A stretch of DNA of 64,000 bases from contig JAUXQH010000115.1 in NCBI GenBank assembly GCA_030685065.1, forward strand, positions 62,001-126,000, given 5' to 3'. The position numbers and the translations under genes were made by a program. Under the pieces are notes generated by a model. It did no database searches. It worked only from the letters and a program-made list of their open reading frames with translations, and was not told where the DNA came from. Position 1 is the first letter of the stretch. Every line of letters begins with the position of its first letter. Positions 33,437 to 41,676 of this stretch are shown here, in pieces. Source of the stretch: Pseudomonadota bacterium (GTDB lineage: Bacteria; Myxococcota_A; UBA796; SXON01).

Positions 33437-36306
33437 GCTCCCACCGCCACATTCAACTCGTCCACAATCCCCTCCAGCTCGTCTCCAAACAGCGACCACG
33501 CCTTCCCGAGCCCGCCCCGCTCCGCGAACGGCATGTCATCCAGGTCGTCCTTCTGCACTTCCAGGTCCACCACGATTCGGTCACGGATCAGCTCCAGCCA
33601 TCCCATCTGCTCCGGCGTGAACCGCCGACCGCGGTTCGCCTGCTGCTGAAGCCAGCCATCGAACCGCTCCTGCGCCTGCTCGGCGTACGACACCAGCTCA
33701 GCATCCACCCCGAGCGCGTGCCGCACGAGGCTGATCAGGTCCGTCATCACCTTGCCCTTGCTCGCCCCACGCACCCGCCCGCTCTCCACGCGCTCGTAGG
33801 CCGCCCAGAGCGACTCGCTCGTCCACTGGCGCGGCGGGCGCTTGATGTCCCCGGCGAGCTCGACGAGCTGCTTGCGGGTGAGCCGCTGCGCGTAGGGGCG
33901 CTCGTAGAGGACCTGGAGGGCTTCGAGCTCCTCGCGGTGGTCTGCGCAGTACGCCTTGAAGGCGCTCACGAGCTCCTTCGCTGCGTCGTGGTCAATCGTG
34001 AGATCCGGGCGCCAGCGCGCCGCCGTCGCGGTGTCGACCGAGCCGTCGTCGAGCGTGACCTCCTGTCGCTTCCGGACGGTCTGGATGACCTCACACAGGG
34101 TCGGGTTGTAGGCGAGAACGGCGACGCCCTCCTCCCGCAACAACGCCTGCGCGGAATGGATCTGCTCTTCGGTGGGCTCGACGCCCTCGGGCAGGGAGAA
34201 GATCGCCCGCGCCCGCTCCGCCTCCCGGTCGGGGTCGATCGCGTCGAGCAGGCCCTGCACGATCTCGCGGAGCGACGCCCCGCCGCTCGCGCGCTCGATA
34301 GTCTCCTTGTCCGCGTCCGAGAGCCGCCGGTCGATCCGGTCCAGCCGAGCAGCGAGGGTGGAGATCACGTCCTCGCTCCGGTTCCCAGCGCGGACGAGCT
34401 CCAGGAGCTGGTCGAACGACAGGGTGCGTTCTCGATCGATCGGCGGGTCGACCTTGTCGCTCTCCGTGACGCCCACGCAGTCCACCACCACGAAGTGCGT
34501 CTTGACCTGCGCGTCGCGCGTGACCCCCTGGAAGTCGGCGTCCGGCATTACCCGCACCCCGCGGCCCTTCATTTGCTCGAAGAGGGCGCGCGACTTCACG
34601 GTCCGCATGAAGACGACGCACTCCAGCGGCTTGATGTCCGTGCCGGTCGCGATCATGTCGACGGTCACCGCGATTCGCGGCTCGTAGCTGTTGCGGAACG
34701 CTTGGATCACCTCTTCGGGGCGGTGCGAGGCCGACTTCCGCTTCGCGTCCCCGAGCGCGCGCTCGGGCTTGTAGGTGATCTTCACCGCCTGGGTGTTCGA
34801 CAGGCCCCACAGCTCGCGGAGCTCGCGGAGGATGTCCTCGGCGTGGTCGTCATTCTTCGCGAAGATGAGCGTCTTCGGGATCTCACTCCGCCCCGGAAAG
34901 ATCTCCGTGAAGAGCTTCGCGCGGAAGGTCTTGAGGACCGTGCGGATCTGGTCGAGGACGACGACGCTCCGGTCGAGCTGGCTCGCGGCGTAGGTCTCGT
35001 CCGTGTCGAGGCGCTCCCACCGCACCTCGCGCGTCTGGCGGTCGCGTCGGCCGACGATCGTGTCGGGCTCGGCAACGAGCATGACGCCGCCGTCCGTGAT
35101 GGCCGTGCGGATCTCGTACACGTTGTACGGGACGTTTACCTTGTCCCGGACGGCGTGCTCGTGCCGGTACTCGCTCACGACGTTCTGGCGGAAGAATGCG
35201 TAGGTGTGCTTCGCCGGGGTGGCCGTGAGGCCGATCAGCGACGCGTCGAAGTATTCGAGCACCTGACGCCACAGGCTGTAGATCGAGCGGTGGCACTCGT
35301 CGACGACCACCACGTCGAAGAACTCCGGGGGCAAGCGGTCGTTGTAGACGACGGGCGGGGGCTCGCGCACAAGGGCGGCGCCGTGGCCGTCGAAGGCCGA
35401 GCCCTCCTCCAGGTCGTCGTCGAACGTCTCGTCACCGCGGAGGATGCTGTACAGCCGCTGGATCGTCGTGATGACCACCTTGTTCACGGGGTCGATCACG
35501 TTGTGGGTCAGGTTCACGACGTTGTACAGCTCGGAGAACTTTCGGCCGTCGTCCGGCGTCGAGTACGACTGGAACTCCTTGAGGGCCTGCCGCCCGAGGT
35601 TCCCGCGGTCGACCACGAAGAGCACGCGCCGCGCGCCGCCCTCGCGGATCAACCGGTAGACCGCCGAGATGGCCGTGAAGGTCTTCCCGGAGCCCGTCGC
35701 CATCTGGATGAGCGCGCGCGGCTTCCCCTCGCGGACGCTGGCCTCCAGGTTCTCGACCGCGCGAATCTGTGCCGGCCACATTCCCGTCGTGTTCAGCGCC
35801 GGCGCGAGGCCCATCCGGCCCTGGAGCGTCGCGGCCGGCGGCGCGTCGGGCCGGCCCTGCCGGCGGTGCACCTCGGCGTCGAGCCACGTTTGGAGGGTCT
35901 CGGGGCGGTGGAACGAGAACACCGGCCGGGCCCGGGCGATGGGGTCGAGCCCGTTCGTGAACCACGTCTCGACGCCCGTGCTCTCGTACAGGAACGGCAG
36001 AGGGCGCACGGGGACCTGGAGCGGCCGGGGCGCGCGCGCCGCGTAGTCGCGCGTCTGCGCCTCGATGCTGGAGAGCGTCACGCCCGCGCGCTTCGCTTCC
36101 AGCACGCCGACGAGCTGGTTCCGCAGGAAGAGAAGGTAGTCCGCCGGCCCGCCGCTCGTTTGGAACTCCCGCACGGCGACGCCCGGGGCGGCCGCGAGGT
36201 TGAGCTCCGCGCGGTCCTGGACGGCCCAGCCCGCCGCGGTCAGCTTCGCGTCGATCTGCTGGCGGGCGAGTTGCTCGGGGTGGAGGTCGGGCGGGGTGAG
36301 AGGCAT
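33433..36306 (-). CDS. hsdR: Type I restriction endonuclease subunit HsdR
   Basis: Encodes 957 residues from ATG 36306, the first gene of the operon. The N-terminal nuclease domain shows PADYLLFLRNQLVGVLEAKR (Asp and E-x-K). The SF2 motor has Walker A QMATGSGKTFTA, Walker B VVVDECHRS, TATPAKHTYAFF and the late motif ATGTDIKPLE. The C-terminal region resembles the EcoEI-type R subunit end. Complete by length. It would translocate and cut unmethylated DNA with HsdM and HsdS. Order R-S-x-M is unusual. Confidence 0.95.
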   Translation of the reverse strand: MPLTPPDLHPEQLARQQIDAKLTAAGWAVQDRAELNLAAAPGVAVREFQTSGGPADYLLFLRNQLVGVLEAKRAGVTLSSIEAQTRDYAARAPRPLQVPVRPLPFLYESTGVETWFTNGLDPIARARPVFSFHRPETLQTWLDAEVHRRQGRPDAPPAATLQGRMGLAPALNTTGMWPAQIRAVENLEASVREGKPRALIQMATGSGKTFTAISAVYRLIREGGARRVLFVVDRGNLGRQALKEFQSYSTPDDGRKFSELYNVVNLTHNVIDPVNKVVITTIQRLYSILRGDETFDDDLEEGSAFDGHGAALVREPPPVVYNDRLPPEFFDVVVVDECHRSIYSLWRQVLEYFDASLIGLTATPAKHTYAFFRQNVVSEYRHEHAVRDKVNVPYNVYEIRTAITDGGVMLVAEPDTIVGRRDRQTREVRWERLDTDETYAASQLDRSVVVLDQIRTVLKTFRAKLFTEIFPGRSEIPKTLIFAKNDDHAEDILRELRELWGLSNTQAVKITYKPERALGDAKRKSASHRPEEVIQAFRNSYEPRIAVTVDMIATGTDIKPLECVVFMRTVKSRALFEQMKGRGVRVMPDADFQGVTRDAQVKTHFVVVDCVGVTESDKVDPPIDRERTLSFDQLLELVRAGNRSEDVISTLAARLDRIDRRLSDADKETIERASGGASLREIVQGLLDAIDPDREAERARAIFSLPEGVEPTEEQIHSAQALLREEGVAVLAYNPTLCEVIQTVRKRQEVTLDDGSVDTATAARWRPDLTIDHDAAKELVSAFKAYCADHREELEALQVLYERPYAQRLTRKQLVELAGDIKRPPRQWTSESLWAAYERVESGRVRGASKGKVMTDLISLVRHALGVDAELVSYAEQAQERFDGWLQQQANRGRRFTPEQMGWLELIRDRIVVDLEVQKDDLDDMPFAERGGLGKAWSLFGDELEGIVDELNVAVGA

Positions 36307-36444
36307 GGCGGGGACGAAGGGTAGCGCAGATGAGATGCGATCGGGCCGCCGAGGCGTGAACGGGTGCCTCGTACGGTCTGGGCGCGCAAGCAGGGGCGGA
36401 CGGTGCGATGCAGCACTCGCGCTGTGGACGGTGCGGCCCCCATC

Positions 36445-36463
36445 TGTTACAGATTGTGTAACA
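36445..36463. promoter_or_regulatory. Palindromic operator candidate upstream of an RHH gene
   Basis: TGTTACA, a 5-bp spacer and TGTAACA form a perfect inverted repeat in an AT-richer patch, 13 bp upstream of the RHH gene start and within the 170-bp divergent region shared with hsdR. It is the likely site for autoregulation, possibly also touching hsdR. Confidence 0.6.
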
Positions 36464-36476
36464 CATGGAGCCCCTC

Positions 36477-36929
36477 ATGGCGTCGCCTGTCATCCGCATC
36501 CGCTCTGACCTCGACGACTACGTCAACACCGAGGCTGCTCGCCACGGCGTCACCCCTGCTGACTTCGTGAACGGCGTACTGGACGCGTTCCGGTTCATCG
36601 AGCCCCGCGCCCCGATGGGCCTGCTGCCGGCGACGCGCGAGTGGATGTTCAAGTACGTCGGCCAGTCGATCGCACTGCTGGTGGCGCGGCCCGGTGAACA
36701 TCGCGTGATCGCCGCCGGGCGCATTCCGGACGCCGAGGCGATCGGGCAGACGACAATCCGCCTGGAAGCGCAGTTCGGCGCGGGGGCGCGTCGGTTCCTC
36801 ACGCCGCTGGCGTGGGTTGAAGACTACCGCCTCCTCATTCAGCCGCGGTCCGACCTGCGCGCGTACGTCAACCAGATGGAGGGGTGGGGTGTCGGCGTGC
36901 ACCACCTCGCTCACGAGATGCTCGGCTGA
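36477..36929 (+). CDS. Ribbon-helix-helix DNA-binding protein with unknown C-terminal domain
   Basis: Encodes 150 residues. ATG 36477 has GGAG at 6 nt; an ATG at 36465 lies 12 bp earlier but has no ribosome site. Residues 1-40 fit an RHH: PVIRIRSDLDDYVNTEAARHG, then PADFVNGVLDAFRF. The C-terminal 105 residues are unknown but parallel the RHH gene at 11460-11936 in layout, with a similar ending rich in Arg and Trp. The palindrome TGTTACA/TGTAACA sits just upstream. Divergent to hsdR, it may regulate that operon. Confidence 0.65.
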   Translation: MASPVIRIRSDLDDYVNTEAARHGVTPADFVNGVLDAFRFIEPRAPMGLLPATREWMFKYVGQSIALLVARPGEHRVIAAGRIPDAEAIGQTTIRLEAQFGAGARRFLTPLAWVEDYRLLIQPRSDLRAYVNQMEGWGVGVHHLAHEMLG

Positions 36930-37026
36930 CGGCAGGGCCCGCCCGTGAGCACACCTTCCTCCGCCAAGAACCCGTCGTGACTCGCGCCCCTTCTCCGCCG
37001 CTCGCCCGCGTGCTATCCATCGGCGC

Positions 37027-37956
37027 ATGTCGGATCTCCTCGCGAGGTTTCTCGATCCCGAAGGGGGCCGGCGCCGCCTGCTCGATCTTCTCCTTCGCCA
37101 GCCCGTCGTGGGGAACACCCTCGCCCTCGCGTCCGCCCTCGCCGAGAGCTCTCAACTCCTCTCGTACCGGACGGGGGAGACCCTCATCCAGGATGGCGGC
37201 GCCGACACGGACATCCACCTGATCCTCGTGGGCGAGACGGTGGTGGAGGTCCGCGGTCGGCCGGTTGCAACGCGCGTGGCGGGCCAACACGTGGGCGAAC
37301 TGGCGCTGATCGACACGTCTCAGCCGAGGAGCGCGACGGTGCGCGCCACGAAAGAATGCGTGATCGCGCGCGTCCCCGAAGCGGCGTTCTCTGCCATCGC
37401 CGAGCAGCATCCGGACCTGTGGCGCCGTCTCGCTGTCGAACTGGGCGACCGCCTTCGCCAACGCGCCCGAGCGATCGTCCCGCCTCGTGAACGGCCAGAG
37501 GTCTTCGTGGGCTCCTGCTCAACCCCGGGCGCGCTCGACCTTGCGCGGGCCCTCCAGGGGGCTTTCGGGCACGAGCCATGGACGACGCGGGTCTGGACCG
37601 ATGGCACCTTTGCCGCGGGCGCCACGCCGATCGAGGCGTTGATGTCTCAGCTCGACACCCTGGACTTCGGCATCCTCGTCGTGACCCCCGACGACCTTGT
37701 TGTGACGCCCGACGGCTTGCTTTGGAGCCCGCGAGACAACGTGGTGTTCGAGTTGGGCCTCCTCATGGGGCGGCTCGGTCGCGAGCGGACCTTCGTACTG
37801 CGCCTTCGGGGTGGCCCCGAGGTGAAGCTCCCGTCCGATCTTGCTGGTGTCATTCCCCTCGAAGTCGCGCCGGGCGACCCCGGCTCGTTACGGGCAAGGA
37901 TTGGCCCGGCGGCTCACGAGATTCGCGAAACAATCCGGCGACTTGGTGGCCGGTAA
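37027..37956 (+). CDS. pycTIR: Pycsar effector: cyclic-nucleotide-binding domain fused to TIR-like domain
   Basis: Encodes 309 residues. Residues about 40-150 form a CRP-type cyclic-nucleotide-binding domain with GETLIQDGGADTDIHLILVG and the phosphate-binding cassette GELALIDTSQPRSATV (90-105). Residues about 158-305 match the TIR-like domain of predicted nucleotide-binding proteins: VFVGSCSTPGALDLARAL, LDFGILVVTPDD, and NVVFELGLLMGRLGRERTFV with the conserved Glu. The cyclase gene follows 10 bp later. In known Pycsar systems cyclic UMP or CMP activates the TIR to destroy NAD+ and abort infection. The assignment rests on domain order and partner. Confidence 0.85.
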   Translation: MSDLLARFLDPEGGRRRLLDLLLRQPVVGNTLALASALAESSQLLSYRTGETLIQDGGADTDIHLILVGETVVEVRGRPVATRVAGQHVGELALIDTSQPRSATVRATKECVIARVPEAAFSAIAEQHPDLWRRLAVELGDRLRQRARAIVPPRERPEVFVGSCSTPGALDLARALQGAFGHEPWTTRVWTDGTFAAGATPIEALMSQLDTLDFGILVVTPDDLVVTPDGLLWSPRDNVVFELGLLMGRLGRERTFVLRLRGGPEVKLPSDLAGVIPLEVAPGDPGSLRARIGPAAHEIRETIRRLGGR

Positions 37957-37966
37957 GGAGGCAGAT

Positions 37967-38662
37967 ATGTCGTTGAGTGATGATCTGAACGCGGAAGTCG
38001 GCAAGATCCTACGTGAGTCGTGGAGCGTGCAGGAGGGCCGCGTCGTGCCGGACACGCCTGACATCCAGCTCGGCAACCACGCCATCAAGCTCCGGGCGAC
38101 GGTGCTGTACGCCGACCTCGCCGACTCCACGGGGCTCGTCAGCTCCCAGCCCGCCACGGTCGCGGCGGCCGCCTACAAATGCTATCTGAACTGCGCATGC
38201 CGGGTGATCAAGGCCGGCCGCGGAGAGATCACGGCCTTCGATGGGGATCGCGTCATGGCGGTGTTCCTGGGCGATGACCAGTGCACCCGCGCGATGCGGG
38301 TGGGGCTCCAGATCAACCATGCTGTGGTGAAGATCATCAACCCGCGAATCCGCGAGATCCGCGGCGCCGCGGCGTTCGAGCTGAAGCAGGCCGTAGGGAT
38401 CGACACGGGCGAACTGCTCGTCGCGCGCACCGGCATCCGCGGAGCGAACGACCTCGTTTGGGTTGGCCCTGCGGCGAACGTCGCGGCAAAGCTCTGCGCC
38501 CAGCGCAGCGGAGGGCTGGCTTCCTGGGTGACAAAGGCCGTCTACGACAAGGCTGACGCGGGCGTGAAGACCAGCGAAGGCCGCCCGATCTGGGAGCCGC
38601 GGACGTGGGCGGAGCGAGGGAACGCGTCCGTGTACGCCTCGGGATGGACCTCCGCGCCGTAG
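37967..38662 (+). CDS. pycC: Pycsar class III nucleotidyl (pyrimidine) cyclase
   Basis: Encodes 231 residues. ATG 37967 has AAGGAGG at 6 nt, overlapping the effector stop, so the pair is coupled. The cyclase fold shows metal Asp50 in TVLYADLADSTGLV and Asp94 in EITAFDGDRVMAVFLGD, and the late segment VGIDTGELLVARTG, then WVGPAANVAAKLCAQ. The usual Arg of the N-x-x-x-R motif is Lys here (NVAAK). Single-domain soluble cyclases paired with CNB-TIR effectors are the hallmark of Pycsar. The product (cUMP or cCMP) cannot be told from sequence alone. Confidence 0.85.
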   Translation: MSLSDDLNAEVGKILRESWSVQEGRVVPDTPDIQLGNHAIKLRATVLYADLADSTGLVSSQPATVAAAAYKCYLNCACRVIKAGRGEITAFDGDRVMAVFLGDDQCTRAMRVGLQINHAVVKIINPRIREIRGAAAFELKQAVGIDTGELLVARTGIRGANDLVWVGPAANVAAKLCAQRSGGLASWVTKAVYDKADAGVKTSEGRPIWEPRTWAERGNASVYASGWTSAP

Positions 38663-38815
38663 CCCAGCGCGCCGCCACGGCCGCCCGGGTCCGGCCGCAT
38701 CGCGGGCCACGGCCGTGCCGCCGGCTTGCCGCGCCGAAGACTTCCGCCGCAGCGACTCCCGTCGGTTGAATGCCGTCGGGAACTCCGCGTAGAGGGCGGA
38801 TACCCGGACGGACCC

Positions 38816-39649
38816 ATGAGCCTTGAGGCACTCCTCGACGATTCCGAGATCCGCTCCTACCTGCGTCCGCTGATCCAGCCTCATCGACTCGGGCCGGACT
38901 GGAAGCTCACCGTCCCACCGATCGCGAAGTACCAGCCCCGCATAGGGACGGCGTTCGACTACGCCCTGCGCTTCGGTCTTGCCGCCCGTGGCGTCGGCAC
39001 TCCCCGGGAGCGCACGGTAGCCGAGAGCGCCGTGGCGCGGCACAAGCTCACTCCCGAGGTCGGCCGCCGCGTCGTGGACGCATTGGCCGTGCTTCGGGCA
39101 CTTCAGCCCGGGCCGGGCTTGCCCGCCGAGGCCGCTGGCGCTTGCATCGTCCTCGCCGGCTTCGACGTCCTGTTCCGCGCCGCACGGGCGGACGAGATCG
39201 AGCGCGAGCCCCTGCCCGAGGAGGTCGCCGACGTGCAGAGCCTCTACGCCGCTGTCCCGTGGTCGACCTTCCAGGACGCCCACCGCGTCTACTTGAACCC
39301 GCACCTTGGTGAGGGGTCGGTGCTGGTCGGCGGCGCGGATCCCGACATCGTGATCGACAGCGTGCTCGTGGACGTGAAGACCACCAAGGAGATCAAGGCC
39401 GGCGCAGAGTACCTCCGGCAGGTTGCCTGCTACGCCCTCCTTGCGAACGCCCACGGGATCAACGGCGACCCCAACACCCGCGGCAGCATCGACGAGGTGG
39501 GAATCTACTTCTCGCGCGCGGCGCGCCTCTTCCGGGTGCCCCTCGAAGAGGTGATCGAGCGCCGACACCACGAGGGGGTGCTCGCCACGTTGACGAGCAG
39601 GTGGGCGCAGATGGCTCGGGTTGGCCGGACCCGGACTCCCCGGGCGTAG
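38816..39649 (+). CDS. PD-(D/E)XK-like (RecB-type) nuclease-like protein
   Basis: Encodes 277 residues from ATG 38816; earlier codons look non-coding. The core GGADPDIVIDSVLVDVKTTKEIK has the Asp and D-x-K pair of RecB-like nucleases, and EYLRQVACYALLANAHG resembles the helix with the QxxxY motif. The N-terminal half is helical with PRIGTAFDYALRFGLAARGV. It lies 153 bp downstream of the Pycsar cyclase on the same strand. Whether it belongs to that system is open. Confidence 0.65.
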   Translation: MSLEALLDDSEIRSYLRPLIQPHRLGPDWKLTVPPIAKYQPRIGTAFDYALRFGLAARGVGTPRERTVAESAVARHKLTPEVGRRVVDALAVLRALQPGPGLPAEAAGACIVLAGFDVLFRAARADEIEREPLPEEVADVQSLYAAVPWSTFQDAHRVYLNPHLGEGSVLVGGADPDIVIDSVLVDVKTTKEIKAGAEYLRQVACYALLANAHGINGDPNTRGSIDEVGIYFSRAARLFRVPLEEVIERRHHEGVLATLTSRWAQMARVGRTRTPRA

Positions 39650-39681
39650 CCGGCTCCCTCAACGCGCCGCCCGCTCCACGG

Positions 39682-40479
39682 TCAAACCTCTGAGGCCATC
39701 GCGCCGAGAAGGGCCCCAAGCAGGTATCGGCCGCCCTGCCGCCATCGCGCGAACATCCAGACGCCGGCAAGTTGGCCCGGTTCAATGCCCTGGTCGCGCC
39801 ACGCTTCACCGATCTTTGGATCGTGGCGCAGATTCCTGTCGGCGTCAGCCAACGTCCACGTGGCGTGATTGGCCGTCTCCGACATCGCCGGATCCAGCAC
39901 GCGCAGCTCCTCGGCGGTGTGTGCGACACCCTCCTGCCCCGGGTGCACGACCACGAAGTGCGACGCAAACGCGTCGCTCCAGGTCCCGATCTTGAGCATG
40001 ACAGCGAAGTCGGCCCGGGTGGTGGGCGGAAGCCGCAGGTACGCCTGGAGCAGCGCGCAGTCCGCCACGAAGTTTCGACCTCGCCGGCCCCAACCATCGC
40101 GCCCCGACAGGTAGTCTTCCTTGCAGGCGAGTTGCACCTCGCCTTTGCTCACATCGCTCACGAGGTCGGCGTACAACGTGACCATGGAGATGCCGGATGG
40201 GTGCGAGAAGCCCTCGCTCACCGCGGCCGCCAGCACCGACTGCGGGTTCCACGCCTGCTCGGCGTCAGGATCCAACCAGCGGAGGATCATCGCGAGGGAG
40301 GTGATCATGCACCCGTCGCTGCCGATGGTTGCGTTGCCCCGGCTGTGGGGAGGCATCAAGTCAGCGGCGTCCTCGGGGACCACTCCGCCGGCCGCGGCCG
40401 CCGCCGCGACGAGTGCTCGGTTCCACATGACCTCACCGCGCCAGCGTTTGTCGTCCTGCCGGAAGTGCGTCACGCGCAT
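39682..40479 (-). CDS. C39-like papain-fold peptidase-like protein
   Basis: Encodes 265 residues from ATG 40479. The start RVTHFRQDDKRW and SDGCMITSLAMILRWL fit the C39-like cysteine peptidase pattern with Cys as nucleophile. HFVVVHPGQEG supplies the His and VLDPAM the Asp. No signal peptide. Such domains occur in phage lysins and in bacteriocin processing; there is no transporter nearby, so the substrate is unknown. Converges with the nuclease-like gene ending at 39649. Confidence 0.65.
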   Translation of the reverse strand: MRVTHFRQDDKRWRGEVMWNRALVAAAAAAGGVVPEDAADLMPPHSRGNATIGSDGCMITSLAMILRWLDPDAEQAWNPQSVLAAAVSEGFSHPSGISMVTLYADLVSDVSKGEVQLACKEDYLSGRDGWGRRGRNFVADCALLQAYLRLPPTTRADFAVMLKIGTWSDAFASHFVVVHPGQEGVAHTAEELRVLDPAMSETANHATWTLADADRNLRHDPKIGEAWRDQGIEPGQLAGVWMFARWRQGGRYLLGALLGAMASEV

Positions 40480-41295
40480 GGTCGCTCCTCGTGCGCCGAC
40501 AGCGCGTCACGTTGCGCAGCAGATTGCCGCCTGATCGAATACCACGAGCGGCGCGTACGGGCGCGGTAGGGGCTCGCACTGGCCGGAGACGCGCGGGCCA
40601 ACGCACCCGCGACGGGTCAGCCTCCTGCCCGGCACCGCGCGCTTCCCGCCTCGCCCGATTGACGGGGCGTCAGCTCGGCACCGGGGCGAAGTAGTCGATG
40701 GCGTAGTCGTAGATGAACGGCGTGACCACGTAGGTGAGGTTCGGGTCCTCCTCGGGCTCCAGCGAGCTCCACCGCGACCATCAGCGTCGCCGCGGCTGAG
40801 GCATGCTCGCGTGCATGCGACCCATCCAAGCCTGTCCGTTGACGCTACCGCGTCAGCGGCTCGGGGTGCACGCAGCGGGGCGCAGGAAGAAATCTTTCTT
40901 GATCTCATGAATTCGAATTCTTAGCTGTGAAGCTCGATAATCTCGTGCGCCCCTTTGCGCAGCATCTGGAACTCCAAATTGCACACTTAGAATCCCCGCA
41001 ATCGGGCGGCGAGCGTGCCACTCCACGGAGGCGCCGGATTTCGCGGCGGAGAACCAGGAAAGATAGGCGAGAGCGCGAAGTGGCTCGTCGACGCGCATCC
41101 GGCGTTGCAACTGGATTCTCCACAATCAGGGAATCGCGTAGCAGTCGACCCGTATCCCTCGACAATGCGGGTTGCAGGCCGAATCAGGGCGACGTAGGGT
41201 GACAGTGCTTCGGCGGCGTGGGAGTAGCTCCCCACGTCGGGACAGCGGCGGACATCCCGTCTGCCGCTGTCCCGCCCGTCGAGCCGGGAGGGCCG
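40480..41295. other. 816-bp stretch without a convincing gene, with an AT-rich patch
   Basis: No reliable gene. Between about 40880 and 40990 the base composition drops sharply in GC. The patch holds the inverted repeat AAGAAA-TC-TTTCTT (40887-40900) and the palindrome GAATTCGAATTC just after it (about 40910-40921). The patch may be a promoter, an attachment or replication-related site, or a remnant of foreign DNA. It lies upstream of the serine recombinase pair. Confidence 0.5.
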
Positions 41296-41676
41296 ATGGC
41301 GTCGAGGAGCGAGTCTCTACAACGGATGCGTGAGCGTGGGTGCGCGGCGATTGAAGCCGCCGCGCCGCTGCTGATCGCCACGCCGCCTGTCCAGCGTCGG
41401 TGCAAGTTTCTCGGCATCCGCTGGATGCTCGTCGCGACGGCCACGGCCATCGGCATACCGTGCGTCCTCGCAGTGGGCATGGGCGAGGCTCCGCCGCAGG
41501 CGCTGTGGAACCCCAGCTTACACGTCGTCCTGCTCGACCAGCGCCCACCCCGGCGGGCCCCACGTCCGCGCGTGGAACGTGTGGAGAGCGTCGGCGAGCC
41601 CGACGCCGCCGCCTTCCTCGACGCGCTGTTCTCGCCAGCGGAACGGCAGGCCCTGCTCTTCGGAGGTGCATCGTGA
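41296..41676 (+). CDS. Small protein coupled to the serine recombinase
   Basis: Encodes 126 residues. ATG 41296 follows GGGAGG. It has a helical charged start (SRSESLQRMRERGCAAIEAA), one hydrophobic segment (WMLVATATAIGIPCVLAVGM) and a C-terminal acidic helix ending SPAERQALLFGGAS. Its TGA overlaps the recombinase GTG (GTGA). It may be a recombinase accessory or excision factor; no family is recognised. Confidence 0.55.
   Translation: MASRSESLQRMRERGCAAIEAAAPLLIATPPVQRRCKFLGIRWMLVATATAIGIPCVLAVGMGEAPPQALWNPSLHVVLLDQRPPRRAPRPRVERVESVGEPDAAAFLDALFSPAERQALLFGGAS

Noticed and set aside
33718..36324. 868-codon plus-strand frame antisense to hsdR.
   Set aside because: Composition is dominated by His/Val/Arg/Leu as expected for the mirror of a high-GC gene. 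HsdR motifs are on the other strand.
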